A stretch of 44,452 nt of DNA from Gammaproteobacteria bacterium (lineage in GTDB: Bacteria > Pseudomonadota > Gammaproteobacteria > Pseudomonadales > Azotimanducaceae): the NCBI GenBank assembly GCA_002731575.1, contig PCCE01000028.1, positions 9,520-53,971 of the forward strand, written 5' to 3'. Each line of letters begins with the position of its first letter. Within the stretch, counting starts at the first letter, position 1. A model generated the notes under the pieces. It had not been told where the DNA came from. It saw nothing but the letters and a program-made list of their open reading frames with translations, and searched no databases. The position numbers and the translations under genes were made by a program. Positions 8,541-16,816 of this stretch are shown one piece after another.

Positions 8541-9191
8541 ATGGACATGATTTTTATCGACTATTTGACGCGGTACGGGCATGTCCTGTTCGGCATCGTA
8601 TGGATCGGAATGCTCTACTACTTTAATTTTGTGCAAACCGAGTATTTCAAAGAAGCCGACCCAGATGCTCGGGTCGATGCTTTTTCTAAGCTCGCGCCCC
8701 GTGCACTGTGGTGGTTCCGTTGGGGCGCCATGGGCACCTTCCTAACAGGCGTGTTGCTGCTAGGTTACCGTCATACCGGCCTGACCGCTGACATTACCGT
8801 TGGTGCTCTGCTGGGCACGCTGATGTTTTTGAATGTCTGGCTGGTTATATGGCCGAATCAAAAGATCATCGTCGAGTCAAACCAAGGCGTGCAGGCGGGC
8901 AATCAGCCAAACCCAGAGGCCGCGGCAGCGGCGCCGAAAGCGGCACTGGCCTCGCGAACTAACACGTTGTTCTCCTTGCCCATGCTCTACCTGATGGGTT
9001 CCAGCGCGCACCTTGCCAGTGGCAGTCTTGCTTCCGGCACCACGCCGGTACTGATCTGCGTGGCAATTATTGTTGCATTAGAGGCCAACGCCATATTCGG
9101 CAAGCAAGGCCCGCTCACCACAGTCACTGGCGTAATTCACTGCGGTTTGGCGCTGACGGTAGTGCTGGCAGGAATTCTGAATTTCCTCTGA
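8541..9191 (+). CDS. PuuD-like membrane protein (urate hydroxylase membrane domain, no cytochrome c domain)
   Basis: About 216 residues, mostly hydrophobic. Segments HVLFGIVWIGMLYYFNFVQ, WWFRWGAMGTFLTGVLLL, LMFLNVWLVIWPNQK and ASRTNTLFSLPMLYLMGSSAH match my memory of the N-terminal membrane domain of PuuD (COG3748), the membrane urate hydroxylase. In PuuD a C-terminal cytochrome c domain follows; here the gene stops after the last helix and has no CxxCH. No purine-degradation genes are next to it, so function is open. ATG 8541 has GAGAG five bases upstream; the longer upstream frame lacks support. It ends before a bidirectional terminator. Confidence 0.75.
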   Translation: MDMIFIDYLTRYGHVLFGIVWIGMLYYFNFVQTEYFKEADPDARVDAFSKLAPRALWWFRWGAMGTFLTGVLLLGYRHTGLTADITVGALLGTLMFLNVWLVIWPNQKIIVESNQGVQAGNQPNPEAAAAAPKAALASRTNTLFSLPMLYLMGSSAHLASGSLASGTTPVLICVAIIVALEANAIFGKQGPLTTVTGVIHCGLALTVVLAGILNFL

Positions 9192-9233
9192 TCGCAAGGT
9201 TGGCCAAGTGTTACATACGCCGGCATCGGAACG

Positions 9234-9263
9234 AAAAAAGCCCGTTTAAGACGGGCTTTTTTT
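9234..9263. terminator. Bidirectional intrinsic terminator
   Basis: AAAAAAGCCCGT, a five-base loop, then ACGGGCTTTTTTT. The A-tract and T-tract flanking the GC stem let it work on both strands. It separates the PuuD-like gene from the convergent hvf cluster. Confidence 0.92.
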
Positions 9264-9309
9264 GTGCGGCGGAATAATTACCTCGCTCGCGGTACGTTAT
9301 AGCGCTGTT

Positions 9310-9906
9310 CTACAACCCCAGATCGAACCTACGGTTTAGCCAGTAATCCACACCGGCCTTACCGCTGCCTAAATAAAGTAGCGCCAACAGCATAATAAAG
9401 TAGGTCGCCGAGAACTCGATACCATTGTTCAGCACCACAAAGTTGCCATGTTCGGTAAGCCAGTCATAGTTGCCGTGTTCCTGCAGAATATCCTTGGCTC
9501 GGCCCAAGCGTCCTGCAGCCTCCATGGTTCGCTCAGTAGCAAATATTCCCGAAGCCTCAGCAATAGCCAGCCACCCGTTTTGCCAGTGTACCGTCAAAGC
9601 GGCAACCAGCATGGTGACCATAAGCGGCAGCGATACCCAGCGCACAGAGAAGCCAATTAACAACAGAAAAGCGCCTACAGCTTCCGTAAGCGTGGCCAGC
9701 CACGCCATTAAAGCCGGAAGCGGTAGGCCAAGACCCCAATCCGGATTACCAAACCACGCGATCGTACTCTCCATATCGCTAAGCTTGCTGCTGCCGGCCA
9801 TCCAGAAAATCGGTGCCAGATACAGGCGTAGCGCCAACGGGGCAAGGAAATCTACTGTGCTTAGGTAGTTTAGGGGTTGGTTTAGGCGTTGTATCAAGTT
9901 AGGCAT
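9310..9906 (-). CDS. hvfX: DoxX-family membrane protein HvfX
   Basis: 198-residue DoxX-family protein with about four membrane helices: APLALRLYLAPIFWMAGSSK near the start, MAWLATLTEAVGAFLLLIGF and VSLPLMVTMLVAALTVHW in the middle, and ATYFIMLLALLYLGSG near the end. DoxX proteins are the usual last member of HvfABCX/bufferin clusters, where they may help redox or membrane steps of copper-RiPP biosynthesis or export; this role is inferred. AGGAG lies eight bases before the ATG. It follows hvfC by 44 bases on the same strand. Confidence 0.85.
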   Translation of the reverse strand: MPNLIQRLNQPLNYLSTVDFLAPLALRLYLAPIFWMAGSSKLSDMESTIAWFGNPDWGLGLPLPALMAWLATLTEAVGAFLLLIGFSVRWVSLPLMVTMLVAALTVHWQNGWLAIAEASGIFATERTMEAAGRLGRAKDILQEHGNYDWLTEHGNFVVLNNGIEFSATYFIMLLALLYLGSGKAGVDYWLNRRFDLGL

Positions 9907-9950
9907 GGGCTACTCCTAGGCTGGCCTCAAGGGCATGAGGGTTTGGGGTC

Positions 9951-10760
9951 TCAGCAAACCCGCGGCGCGGGTCGGCAGATCACCAAACCCTTTTTCTGCA
10001 TCTCGTCGACCAGCGATTCAGCGCTGGCGACTAAGTTGTCTGGTACCGAGTTGGCATACTGCTCCGTCAAAACATCGATATGCGTAGTGAGTGCGACACT
10101 TTGCTGTTCTATGTTTTCCAGCAGCAAGGCCGCCAGAGGGGAAAGCGACATAAACTCCACTTCAGTGTTTCGGTTCAGGAAAACCACCAAGAATGTTGGC
10201 GATTGCGGTGCTTCCTGCGGTAGGTAATCTGGGCCAATCTGATGCACGGGCCATTGATACGCGAGTACATGGCTGGTTGGGTTCAGCTCAAGCAGATCCG
10301 TTGCGTCGACTTGGGCAAGTTCGGTACTAAACTCCGGGGTGGGTGAAATTTGTACATCAAGTTCAACCCACTCGTAGTGTGCGAGTTCAACAATAAAGGG
10401 ATAGCGAGCAAGCACGCTCAGTTGTCGGCTTTGGAGTGCTCGTGTTTCGATGGCATTGTTACCGAGGTTGGCTAAGTCACTCAGGTATTGTAAAAATTCG
10501 GTAGGCAGTTGGGGGAAGTGGGGGGTAGTGGCTCGATAGTCGCGAATAAAACCACGAATAAGGCATTCCCAGTCATCATCAGTAGTAATGCTCTCAAGCA
10601 CCGGGAAGTTGCCAGCAAATAAACTTTGCACGTTGCGAAAAACTAAATCTTGGTAGACCTCTATCCGCTCTGCCGGAATTCCCGATGGTTTGGCAGCCGT
10701 TAAAGGGTCGCGCAGGTAGCGCGTGAAACTCGTTTGAATTTCTTCTAGGTTGGTGCTCAA
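9951..10760 (-). CDS. hvfC: HvfC/BufC-family partner protein (DUF2063 N-terminal domain)
   Basis: 269 residues. The N-terminal half (LEEIQTSFTRYLRDP, ERIEVYQDLVFRNVQSLFAGNFPVL, WECLIRGFIRDY, LPTEFLQYL) is the DUF2063 domain, usually labelled DNA-binding but known as the partner of DUF692 enzymes. It is thought to present the precursor peptide to the MNIO enzyme HvfB. The C-terminal half matches the HvfC extension. The first codon is TTG with AGGG upstream; no ATG lies between the hvfB stop and this codon. It lies between hvfB and hvfX. Confidence 0.85.
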   Translation of the reverse strand: MSTNLEEIQTSFTRYLRDPLTAAKPSGIPAERIEVYQDLVFRNVQSLFAGNFPVLESITTDDDWECLIRGFIRDYRATTPHFPQLPTEFLQYLSDLANLGNNAIETRALQSRQLSVLARYPFIVELAHYEWVELDVQISPTPEFSTELAQVDATDLLELNPTSHVLAYQWPVHQIGPDYLPQEAPQSPTFLVVFLNRNTEVEFMSLSPLAALLLENIEQQSVALTTHIDVLTEQYANSVPDNLVASAESLVDEMQKKGLVICRPAPRVC

Positions 10761-10816
10761 AGGCTTGTCCCTGTGGCGGTCTGTATCGCTTGGTCAGACA
10801 GGGCGAGTTCTTGAAT

Positions 10817-11629
10817 TTAAATAATTTGCTGCAACTCCAGCTCCAGATCGGCGAGGCTGGGGATATTAAAATCGCGTTCGAGCAGGGTGGGAAAGACGCC
10901 ATGTAGCGAGTAGGCAGACCCCAGTAGGCGCCACACAGGGTCAATGACAGCGCTGCCGTGGGTATCTACCAGCAAGGTTTCGTGTTCTGTGTAGTGGCCT
11001 GCAATATGCCCATAGGCGATACGCTCGCTGGGCAGCTGCTGCAAAAATTCAATTGGGTCATAGACGTGGTTGATGCTGTTAACGTAAACATTATTGACGT
11101 CCAGCAAGAGCAGACAGTCGGCTGCGTCTAGGACACTGAGTAAAAATTCGATCTCCGGCATTTGCTGGCCCGGGGCACAGTAATAGGACACATTTTCTAC
11201 CGCCATTTGCTGCCCTAGCACGTCTTGAACCTGCTTGATGCGGTCACTGACATGCGTAATTGCTTGGGCAGTGAAGGGAATGGGGAGCAGATCCTACAGA
11301 TGCCCCTCGTCCCCGCAGTAACTCAAATGCTCACTGTAGTAGGCGACGTTATAGCGGCTGAGAAACTGCTGAATTTCTCTGACAAGAGTCAAATCGAGGG
11401 GCGCCTGACCACCAAGGTTTAATGAGAGTCCATGACACACCATGGGCATGTGGGCGGCAGCTTGCTCGAATAGATCGCGAAGTTTGCCCTGAACGTGTAT
11501 CCAATTTTCTGGCGCAACTTCGAAAAAATCCGCGTGCTTAGCAGGGTGTGCTGCGAATTCCCGCAGAAATGCACGACGCAGACCTAAGCCCGCGCCGTGA
11601 ATTTTTTCGCTTTTGTAAGAAAGCGTCAT
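10817..11629 (-). pseudogene. hvfB: DUF692 multinuclear iron enzyme HvfB, interrupted by one in-frame TAG
   Basis: MNIO-family enzyme that would oxidise cysteines of the HvfA peptide to oxazolone/thioamide copper ligands. Family blocks are present on both sides of a TAG at 11294-11296 (codon 112). Before it are GAGLGLRRAFL, APENWI, VCHGLSLNLGG and YYSEHLSYCGDEGHL. After it, in the same frame, come DLLPIPFT, AVENVSYYCAPG, LLLDVNNVYVNS, HIAGHY, DTHGSAVIDPVW and LLERDFNIP. Relatives have Tyr at the stop (GHLYDLLP-type), so one TAT/TAC-to-TAG change explains it. There is no frameshift. The result is an inactive gene, a sequencing error, or readthrough. Confidence 0.88.
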
Positions 11630-11648
11630 CGGTTATAGCCGTCGTGGG

Positions 11649-11951
11649 CTAGGCACCGCCACACTTGCCTTCGCCGCATTTACCCTCGGAGGTTTTAGCG
11701 TCACCACACTTGCCTTCGCCGCATTTGCCTTCGGAGGTTTTAACGTCACCACACTTGCCTTCGCCACATTTGCCTTCGTGGTCTTTCGCGCGGACAAATT
11801 GCATGAAGCCACCGTCTAGCGTGGAGGCTTGCAAAGCACCCAGCTCTGCGGACGTTGAGTTCGCTTGCGTCATTGGTGATGCAGCTAACGAAGTTGCCAG
11901 CGCCGCACTTACCGCGAGCGCTATGGATTTTTTCATAGGTTTTTTCGTCAT
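11649..11951 (-). CDS. hvfA: HvfA-type copper-binding RiPP precursor with six EGKCG motifs
   Basis: 100-residue precursor. The N-terminal signal peptide (MKKSIALAVSAALATSLAAS, preceded by MTKKP) directs export. A central segment (GFMQFVRAKDHE) precedes six EGKCG motifs in tandem, separated by D-V-K-T-S or D-A-K-T-S spacers. In characterised HvfA/bufferin peptides the motif cysteines are converted by the DUF692 enzyme and chelate copper in the periplasm, buffering excess metal. GGAGG lies seven bases before the ATG. It leads the minus-strand operon, 19 bases ahead of hvfB. The only six cysteines are those in the motifs. Confidence 0.92.
   Translation of the reverse strand: MTKKPMKKSIALAVSAALATSLAASPMTQANSTSAELGALQASTLDGGFMQFVRAKDHEGKCGEGKCGDVKTSEGKCGEGKCGDAKTSEGKCGEGKCGGA
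11656..11778. repeat. 45-bp tandem repeat inside hvfA
   Basis: Nearly three copies of a 45-bp unit, each encoding two EGKCG motifs plus a five-residue spacer. The copy at 11701-11745 is flanked by copies that differ at a few bases. This indicates recent unit duplication and possible copy-number variation of copper-binding motifs. Confidence 0.85.
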
Positions 11952-12000
11952 ATCAGAGCCTCCAAAAGCCGGGATTAAGGTTTGACGCCTTGCTTATGAC

Positions 12001-12015
12001 CACCCTTGGTGGGTG
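12001..12015. promoter_or_regulatory. Small inverted repeat upstream of hvfA (possible operator)
   Basis: CACCC-TTGGT-GGGTG, about 50 bases before the hvfA start codon on the minus strand. It lies where a regulator could act on the copper cluster. I cannot match it to a known copper-responsive operator. Confidence 0.3.
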
Positions 12016-12183
12016 TGTTCGTCAGGGCTTTCGTGTGGAAATACCAAGCAAACGCGATCATCAAGAGCCTACGATTGATGCTCCGGGTCAACATGCGAAA
12101 CCGACGGGGTGTAGTAATTAGTGGATCAACGGGGCATATCTGAATTTCTTATCAAGTATCTGTTATGTACTGTGCATCGTTTC

Positions 12184-12189
12184 TATAAT
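12184..12189 (+). promoter_or_regulatory. Possible -10 element for the coiled-coil gene
   Basis: A perfect TATAAT 57 bases before the ATG at 12247. The -35 position 17 bases upstream reads TGTTAT, a poor match. The rest of the 295-base gap between hvfA and this gene shows only the small inverted repeat at 12001. Confidence 0.35.
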
Positions 12190-12246
12190 CTGGCGAGTGG
12201 CCAGATAATTTGAAAAATGAATTGAAGGAAGAATTGAGTCTTTGTT

Positions 12247-13002
12247 ATGGAAGAATCTCCCAACGATGTGTTGTCGACCGAAGAACGTGATCGTTATCGC
12301 TCCGGCGGGCCCCGTAGGCCGCCTGAAAAAGCGTCCAGCGGCATGGGCACCACTGTACTTATGGCCTTGATGGTTGCTGGCTTGGCCGGAGCAGGTTGGT
12401 TTATTGCCAACCAACAACAGTTGCTGGTAGCCGAGCAATCTCGCTTAGATGACTCGAATAAGCGTCTTTTGGTGTTAGAGCAACGGCTCTCTGCTACCGA
12501 TAACGCCATGAGTCAGGAAGGCCAAGACACCAAGCAGCAAATCAACCTGTGGGAATCAGAAATTCGTAAGTTGTGGGCTATTGCCAACGAGCGCAATCGA
12601 GACTGGATTAAAGAAAACCAAGCTCAGCTAAAGACTCTCAGCGGTACCCTTAATGGGGTGCGTGCCAGCAACCGCGACCTGATTGCGGCCACAGGTCGTC
12701 ATGAGACGGCGTTAAAAGCTCAGCAGCAGCTGATTGATCAGGTCACCAGTCTTGAACTGCAGCTACAGCAAATGGTGCGATCGCAACGCGAGCTGGTAGA
12801 TAAAGCCAACCTAGCCACACAGAACTTAGCGAATATCGAAGCCAACTTGTCGCCGCTGGTAGCGGAAAATGCGGAGGCATTGCTCGCCTTTGACGCTTTC
12901 CGTATTGCCTCTAATCGGCGCATTGTGATGCTGGAGAGAGAGCTTGCACGCATTCAGAGTACTGGTGCGCTGAGCCCAACACCGGCAGCCGTTAGCCAGT
13001 AG
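12247..13002 (+). CDS. Membrane-anchored coiled-coil protein, function unknown
   Basis: 251 residues with a cytoplasmic-looking charged N-terminus (about 35 residues, Pro/Arg-rich), one membrane helix (TTVLMALMVAGLAGAGWFIA) and a long alpha-helical, Gln/Leu-rich coiled coil over most of the remainder (SRLDDSNKRLLVLEQRLS onward). No catalytic motif is visible. The layout resembles periplasmic coiled-coil scaffolds anchored in the inner membrane, but I recognise no named family. Its 3' end overlaps the convergent acyltransferase gene by 11 bases. Confidence 0.85.
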   Translation: MEESPNDVLSTEERDRYRSGGPRRPPEKASSGMGTTVLMALMVAGLAGAGWFIANQQQLLVAEQSRLDDSNKRLLVLEQRLSATDNAMSQEGQDTKQQINLWESEIRKLWAIANERNRDWIKENQAQLKTLSGTLNGVRASNRDLIAATGRHETALKAQQQLIDQVTSLELQLQQMVRSQRELVDKANLATQNLANIEANLSPLVAENAEALLAFDAFRIASNRRIVMLERELARIQSTGALSPTPAAVSQ

Positions 13003-13906
13003 TACGCTGCATCGTGTCTGTGATGAACGCGTCCTTGTCTTCCCACATTCCTTGTACCCATTGGGCAATTTGCGCTTTGCGCTGGGTCTCGTCTTCTCGC
13101 GCGTTGGTAAATTCAGGCAGCTTGCGGAACCGCGTGTCGAATATCACTCGCGGGCATTTACCCTGCAGAAAATCCCAAAAGGTAGGCACACCGTCTGGAT
13201 AAACCAAGGTAACGTCGACCAAACCGTTGAGACCAGAACCCATGCCATCAATTATGTAGTTGATACCACCGGGCTTGGGTTTTAGCAGATGTTGGAAGCC
13301 GCCACCGCTGCGCTGATGTTTTTCTGGTGTGCGGCGAGTGCCCTCGACAAAATTCAAAATGCTCGTTGGATGGTTTTTGAATCCCTCACAGGCCTTCATC
13401 ACGTTGTCTTTATCGGCGTTGCGCAGCTGCGGATTTTTCTTGATCTGCTCACGACTCACCCGCTTCACGTAAGGAAAGCCAAGTACATACATGGCAAGAC
13501 CAACGAGGGGGAGCCAAATGAGCTGAGACTTAGTGAAAAACTTAAGTGGCGGGATGTCGTCGAGAAGATAGGTTTGCAGCAGCAAGATGTCTGCCCAAGT
13601 CTGATGGTTGCATACCACCAAATACCATTGCTGGGGCGACAAATGCTCGCGCCCACGCCAAGAGACCTCAGGCGTGACAAGATTAAGGCGTTTGATCATC
13701 CAGCGATTGGCACTAGTCCACCATATGATAATGCGGTCCATGCGCTGGCTTACCGCATGCTTGCGTTTGGCGCTAACAACAAAGCGCTCGATTACCCAAA
13801 TAAAGAGCACCATGCAAACGGCCAGAGTGGCGATGGTGATCGAAAGTGAGGCCAAAACGCCCTTAACAACATGCATGAGCAGTGACTCAAAATAAGACCG
13901 GAGCAT
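12992..13906 (-). CDS. 1-acylglycerol-3-phosphate acyltransferase-family protein (YihG/LCLAT-like)
   Basis: Membrane acyltransferase of about 304 residues. An N-terminal membrane helix (ASLSITIATLAVCMVLFIWV) precedes motif I NHQTWAD, the catalytic His-Asp box. Motif III is FVEGTRRTPEK. The spacing and long C-terminal domain resemble E. coli YihG, a lysophosphatidic acid acyltransferase for phospholipid acyl chains. ATG 13906 was chosen; GTG 13948 and GTG 13927 are upstream in-frame options. It is downstream of the DASS symporter gene on the same strand, 58 bases away. Confidence 0.87.
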   Translation of the reverse strand: MLRSYFESLLMHVVKGVLASLSITIATLAVCMVLFIWVIERFVVSAKRKHAVSQRMDRIIIWWTSANRWMIKRLNLVTPEVSWRGREHLSPQQWYLVVCNHQTWADILLLQTYLLDDIPPLKFFTKSQLIWLPLVGLAMYVLGFPYVKRVSREQIKKNPQLRNADKDNVMKACEGFKNHPTSILNFVEGTRRTPEKHQRSGGGFQHLLKPKPGGINYIIDGMGSGLNGLVDVTLVYPDGVPTFWDFLQGKCPRVIFDTRFRKLPEFTNAREDETQRKAQIAQWVQGMWEDKDAFITDTMQRTTG

Positions 13907-13964
13907 GTTGGCATTAGCCGTTTTCACCAGCAAGCACCGTAATGGCACTTTTATGATGCAGTCG

Positions 13965-15377
13965 TCAAAGATTGCCGAGCAGTAGCACTCCTGCAGTACT
14001 GATCACGACAACGCCAACCAAATTCAGCACCACACCCTCACGTACCATGGTCTGAATGGAGAAGCGTCCGGTGGCGAAGGTAATCACATTTGGTGGTGTC
14101 GCCACCGGCAGCATAAAGGCGCATGAGGCGCTCATGGCAGCGGGTATCATAAACAGCGCTGGATCCGTGCCTGCGCCCATGGCCGCAGCGGCTAGAATGG
14201 GCATTAGCAGGGTAGTAGTGGCCATATTGCTGGTGACCTCGGTAAGAAAGGTTACCGCCAGACAAATAGTGGCGATCATTAGCAGCAGGGGCAACGTCGA
14301 TAACTGCTCTAGAGACTGACCAATACTGGTGCTCAGCCCCGAGTTGGTGAAGCCAGTAGCAATGGTTATACCGGCACCAAATAACAGCAGCATGCCCCAA
14401 GGGATGCGCTCGGCAGTCTGCCAATCGAGTAGGCGCTCAGGCTCACCGTCGTCGCGAGTCTCGCCGCTTGGAATAACAAACAGGGCAACCACCGCCAGAA
14501 ATGCGATCATGGCGTCATTGGCATAGGGCAGGCCGAACCATTCACTCCAGCCGCCCCACGGTCCTTTACGGGTGATCCAAAGTGCAGCAGTGATGGAAAA
14601 AACCGTCAGTACACGACGTTCTCCACTGCTCCACTCGCCGCTTTCCGGCAGCGCTACACCGCCTCGTTTGGACACGCCGCGGGTGATCCAAAAGCCGGCA
14701 ATGGGCAGCATTATCAGCACCACGGGCAAGGCCCAGAGCATCCACTGGCCGAAAGCGATAGCGGACCCGGTTATCTCGGTATAAACACCCATAAACACCA
14801 TGTTGGGCGGTGTGCCAATGGGCGTGCCAATGCCACCGATGCTGGCGGCGTAGGCGATGCCCAGCAACAAGGGCCCAGCCAAATGCGGGTCCTCAGATTT
14901 TTCTAGGGCTGCAAGGGCAACAGGTAGCAGCATCAGGGTGGTAGAGGTGTTGGAAATCCACATGCTTAAAAAAGCGCTAGCACACATAAAGCCAAAAACC
15001 AGACGCCGCGAATTGTTGCCGCCGAATGCGCGGACCAGATACAGGGCAATGCGCCGATGCGCACCGCTGCGTTCTAGTGCCGAGGCAAGCAGGAAGCCGC
15101 CCATCATCAGTAGCACCAGCGGGTTACCATAGGCTGCGCCAAGTTCTTTCGGCGAGATGATGCCAAACAGCGGCAGCAGGGCCATTGGCAGCAGCGAAGT
15201 TGCAGGTATGGCAATGGGTTCAAAGATCCACCAAATAACCACCCAAGTGGTAACCCCCAAGGTGACGGCGGCCGCATAGTTGCCACCTGTGTGCCACAGC
15301 GCAAAAAACGCAGATAGCGCAATCAGCGGGCCTAAGTACAAGGCCAGCGCGCGCGGATTAGGGTATGGTTTTGGCAT
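13965..15377 (-). CDS. DASS-family (SLC13) anion:sodium symporter
   Basis: 470-residue inner-membrane transporter with the two family SNT motifs: ISNTSTTLMLLPVALA in the first half and TSNMATTTLLMPILAA in the second. Between them is IGGIGTPIGTPPN. The SLC13 signature SASCAFMLPVATPPN lies near the C-terminus. Family members move dicarboxylates, citrate or sulfate with sodium. A dicarboxylate is the likeliest substrate but cannot be fixed from sequence. The start lies only 20 bases from the divergent sbcB start, so its promoter must overlap sbcB. No clear Shine-Dalgarno is seen. Confidence 0.9.
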   Translation of the reverse strand: MPKPYPNPRALALYLGPLIALSAFFALWHTGGNYAAAVTLGVTTWVVIWWIFEPIAIPATSLLPMALLPLFGIISPKELGAAYGNPLVLLMMGGFLLASALERSGAHRRIALYLVRAFGGNNSRRLVFGFMCASAFLSMWISNTSTTLMLLPVALAALEKSEDPHLAGPLLLGIAYAASIGGIGTPIGTPPNMVFMGVYTEITGSAIAFGQWMLWALPVVLIMLPIAGFWITRGVSKRGGVALPESGEWSSGERRVLTVFSITAALWITRKGPWGGWSEWFGLPYANDAMIAFLAVVALFVIPSGETRDDGEPERLLDWQTAERIPWGMLLLFGAGITIATGFTNSGLSTSIGQSLEQLSTLPLLLMIATICLAVTFLTEVTSNMATTTLLMPILAAAAMGAGTDPALFMIPAAMSASCAFMLPVATPPNVITFATGRFSIQTMVREGVVLNLVGVVVISTAGVLLLGNL

Positions 15378-15397
15378 TGCTGGTGAGGTTAGCGAAC

Positions 15398-16813
15398 ATG
15401 GCGGACACTTTCTATTGGTACGATCTTGAGACCACGGGAACTAACCCGAAATGGGATCGTATTGTCCAGTTCGCTGGCATCCGCACGGACTTGGATTTAA
15501 ACCCCATTGGCGAAGAACTGTGTTTTTTTGTGTGCCTGCCCGACGATGTGCTGCCCAACCCAGATGCCTCCTTAGTTACCGGCATTACGCCGTCGAAACT
15601 GGCCGAGGCAGGCATCAGTGAGTTTCAGGCCCTAGAAAAAATCATGCAGGAATTTAGCGTACCCGGCACCTGTGCCCTGGGCTATAACTCACTGCGTTTT
15701 GACGATGAATTCATTCGCTACGCCCTCTACCGGCATCTGCAAGACCCCTATGCGCGGGAGTATCGCGACGGCAACACGCGCTGGGATATGGTTGATCTGG
15801 TACGTGCGGCAGGGGCCCTGCGCCGCGACGGCATCGCGTGGCCAACCAATGCAGACGGCGAAGCCGTTTACAAACTGGAAGAACTGACCAAGGCCAATGG
15901 CATCGATCATGGGCAGGCGCATGACGCTATGTCCGACGTGCACGCCACCATTGGTATGGCGCGGCTGCTTAAGGCCAAGCAACCCAAGCTATTCGAGTAC
16001 TACTACAGCCTGCGGCAGAAAAAGAATGTCAAGCCGTTGCTAGAGCCTTTCGGTACTCGGCTCTGCGCGCATGTCTCGGCCATGTATGGCAAAGAGCGCT
16101 ACAACGTCGCGCCGATCATTTCTCTTACCCGCCACCCCAGTAACACCAATTCGGTTGTGGTGGCGGATCTTGGTCAAGAGGTCGAATGCCTGCTCGACTG
16201 GTCTGAAGACGAAATACGCAGCAAGCTGTTTGTGCCAAAGGGTGAAACTCGGGCGCCGCTGCGCGAAGTCAAAGTGAATCGCAGTCCTTTTGTAGCGCCC
16301 TTTGAGGTGTTAACCGAAGAAAATTTGCAAACGCTGGGGCTGTCCAAGCGCGAGATTAAGGAGCGTTGGCGGCGGCTAAAACAACCAGCGCTGGCGCAAA
16401 AGATACGGCGCGCCTATGTTCAAGATGGACCACCGCCAGAGCATGATCCAGACGCCGCACTCTACGGCGCGTTTTTGCAGGATGAAGACAAGGCCCGCGC
16501 CAAGCATCTGTATCAGGAGATTGCTGCTGGCGGTTTTTCCACCATGGACTTCCGCGATGGTCGCTTGCCAACCCTGGCAGCGCGTATGAAAGCACGGTCC
16601 TTTGCGCACCTAATGTCAGCGGATGAAAGCGCCGCTTGGCATGAGTACGTGAAAGACAAACTTGCAGGGGAGGGTGACTGGCTCAACCTAGCCGGGTTTG
16701 ACCAGCGTTTGGCCGAACTAGCGGCAGAAAATCTCAGTGACAACAAACAGCGCATTCTCGGCGAACTGGGCCAATATGGCGCCGAACTGAAAACCAAGTA
16801 CGGGTTGGCCTAA
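15398..16813 (+). CDS. sbcB: Exodeoxyribonuclease I
   Basis: 471-residue 3'-5' single-strand DNA exonuclease of the DnaQ/DEDDh superfamily, acting in recombination and mismatch repair. Exo I is DLETTG near residue 10, Exo II GYNSLRFDDEF, and Exo III HDAMSDVHAT. The SH3-like and C-terminal exonuclease-I domains follow, ending LGQYGAELKTKYG. ATG 15398 with GAGG upstream is preferred to the longer frame from 15365. The ABC transporter genes start three bases after its stop. Confidence 0.95.
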   Translation: MADTFYWYDLETTGTNPKWDRIVQFAGIRTDLDLNPIGEELCFFVCLPDDVLPNPDASLVTGITPSKLAEAGISEFQALEKIMQEFSVPGTCALGYNSLRFDDEFIRYALYRHLQDPYAREYRDGNTRWDMVDLVRAAGALRRDGIAWPTNADGEAVYKLEELTKANGIDHGQAHDAMSDVHATIGMARLLKAKQPKLFEYYYSLRQKKNVKPLLEPFGTRLCAHVSAMYGKERYNVAPIISLTRHPSNTNSVVVADLGQEVECLLDWSEDEIRSKLFVPKGETRAPLREVKVNRSPFVAPFEVLTEENLQTLGLSKREIKERWRRLKQPALAQKIRRAYVQDGPPPEHDPDAALYGAFLQDEDKARAKHLYQEIAAGGFSTMDFRDGRLPTLAARMKARSFAHLMSADESAAWHEYVKDKLAGEGDWLNLAGFDQRLAELAAENLSDNKQRILGELGQYGAELKTKYGLA

Positions 16814-16816
16814 CCC

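Noticed and set aside
11294..11296. Frameshift in hvfB
   Set aside because: The frame is unbroken: codons before and after the stop read family blocks in the same frame. One substitution explains it.
11656..11778. CRISPR-like repeats
   Set aside because: The repeats are contiguous coding units without unique spacers.
11665..11985. 106-codon plus-strand frame antisense to hvfA
   Set aside because: It is a shadow of the repeat-rich RiPP precursor; hvfA has a signal peptide, a strong SD and cluster context.
13289..13849. 186-codon plus-strand frame over the acyltransferase
   Set aside because: The opposite strand carries NHQTWAD and EGTR motifs; the plus frame shows none.
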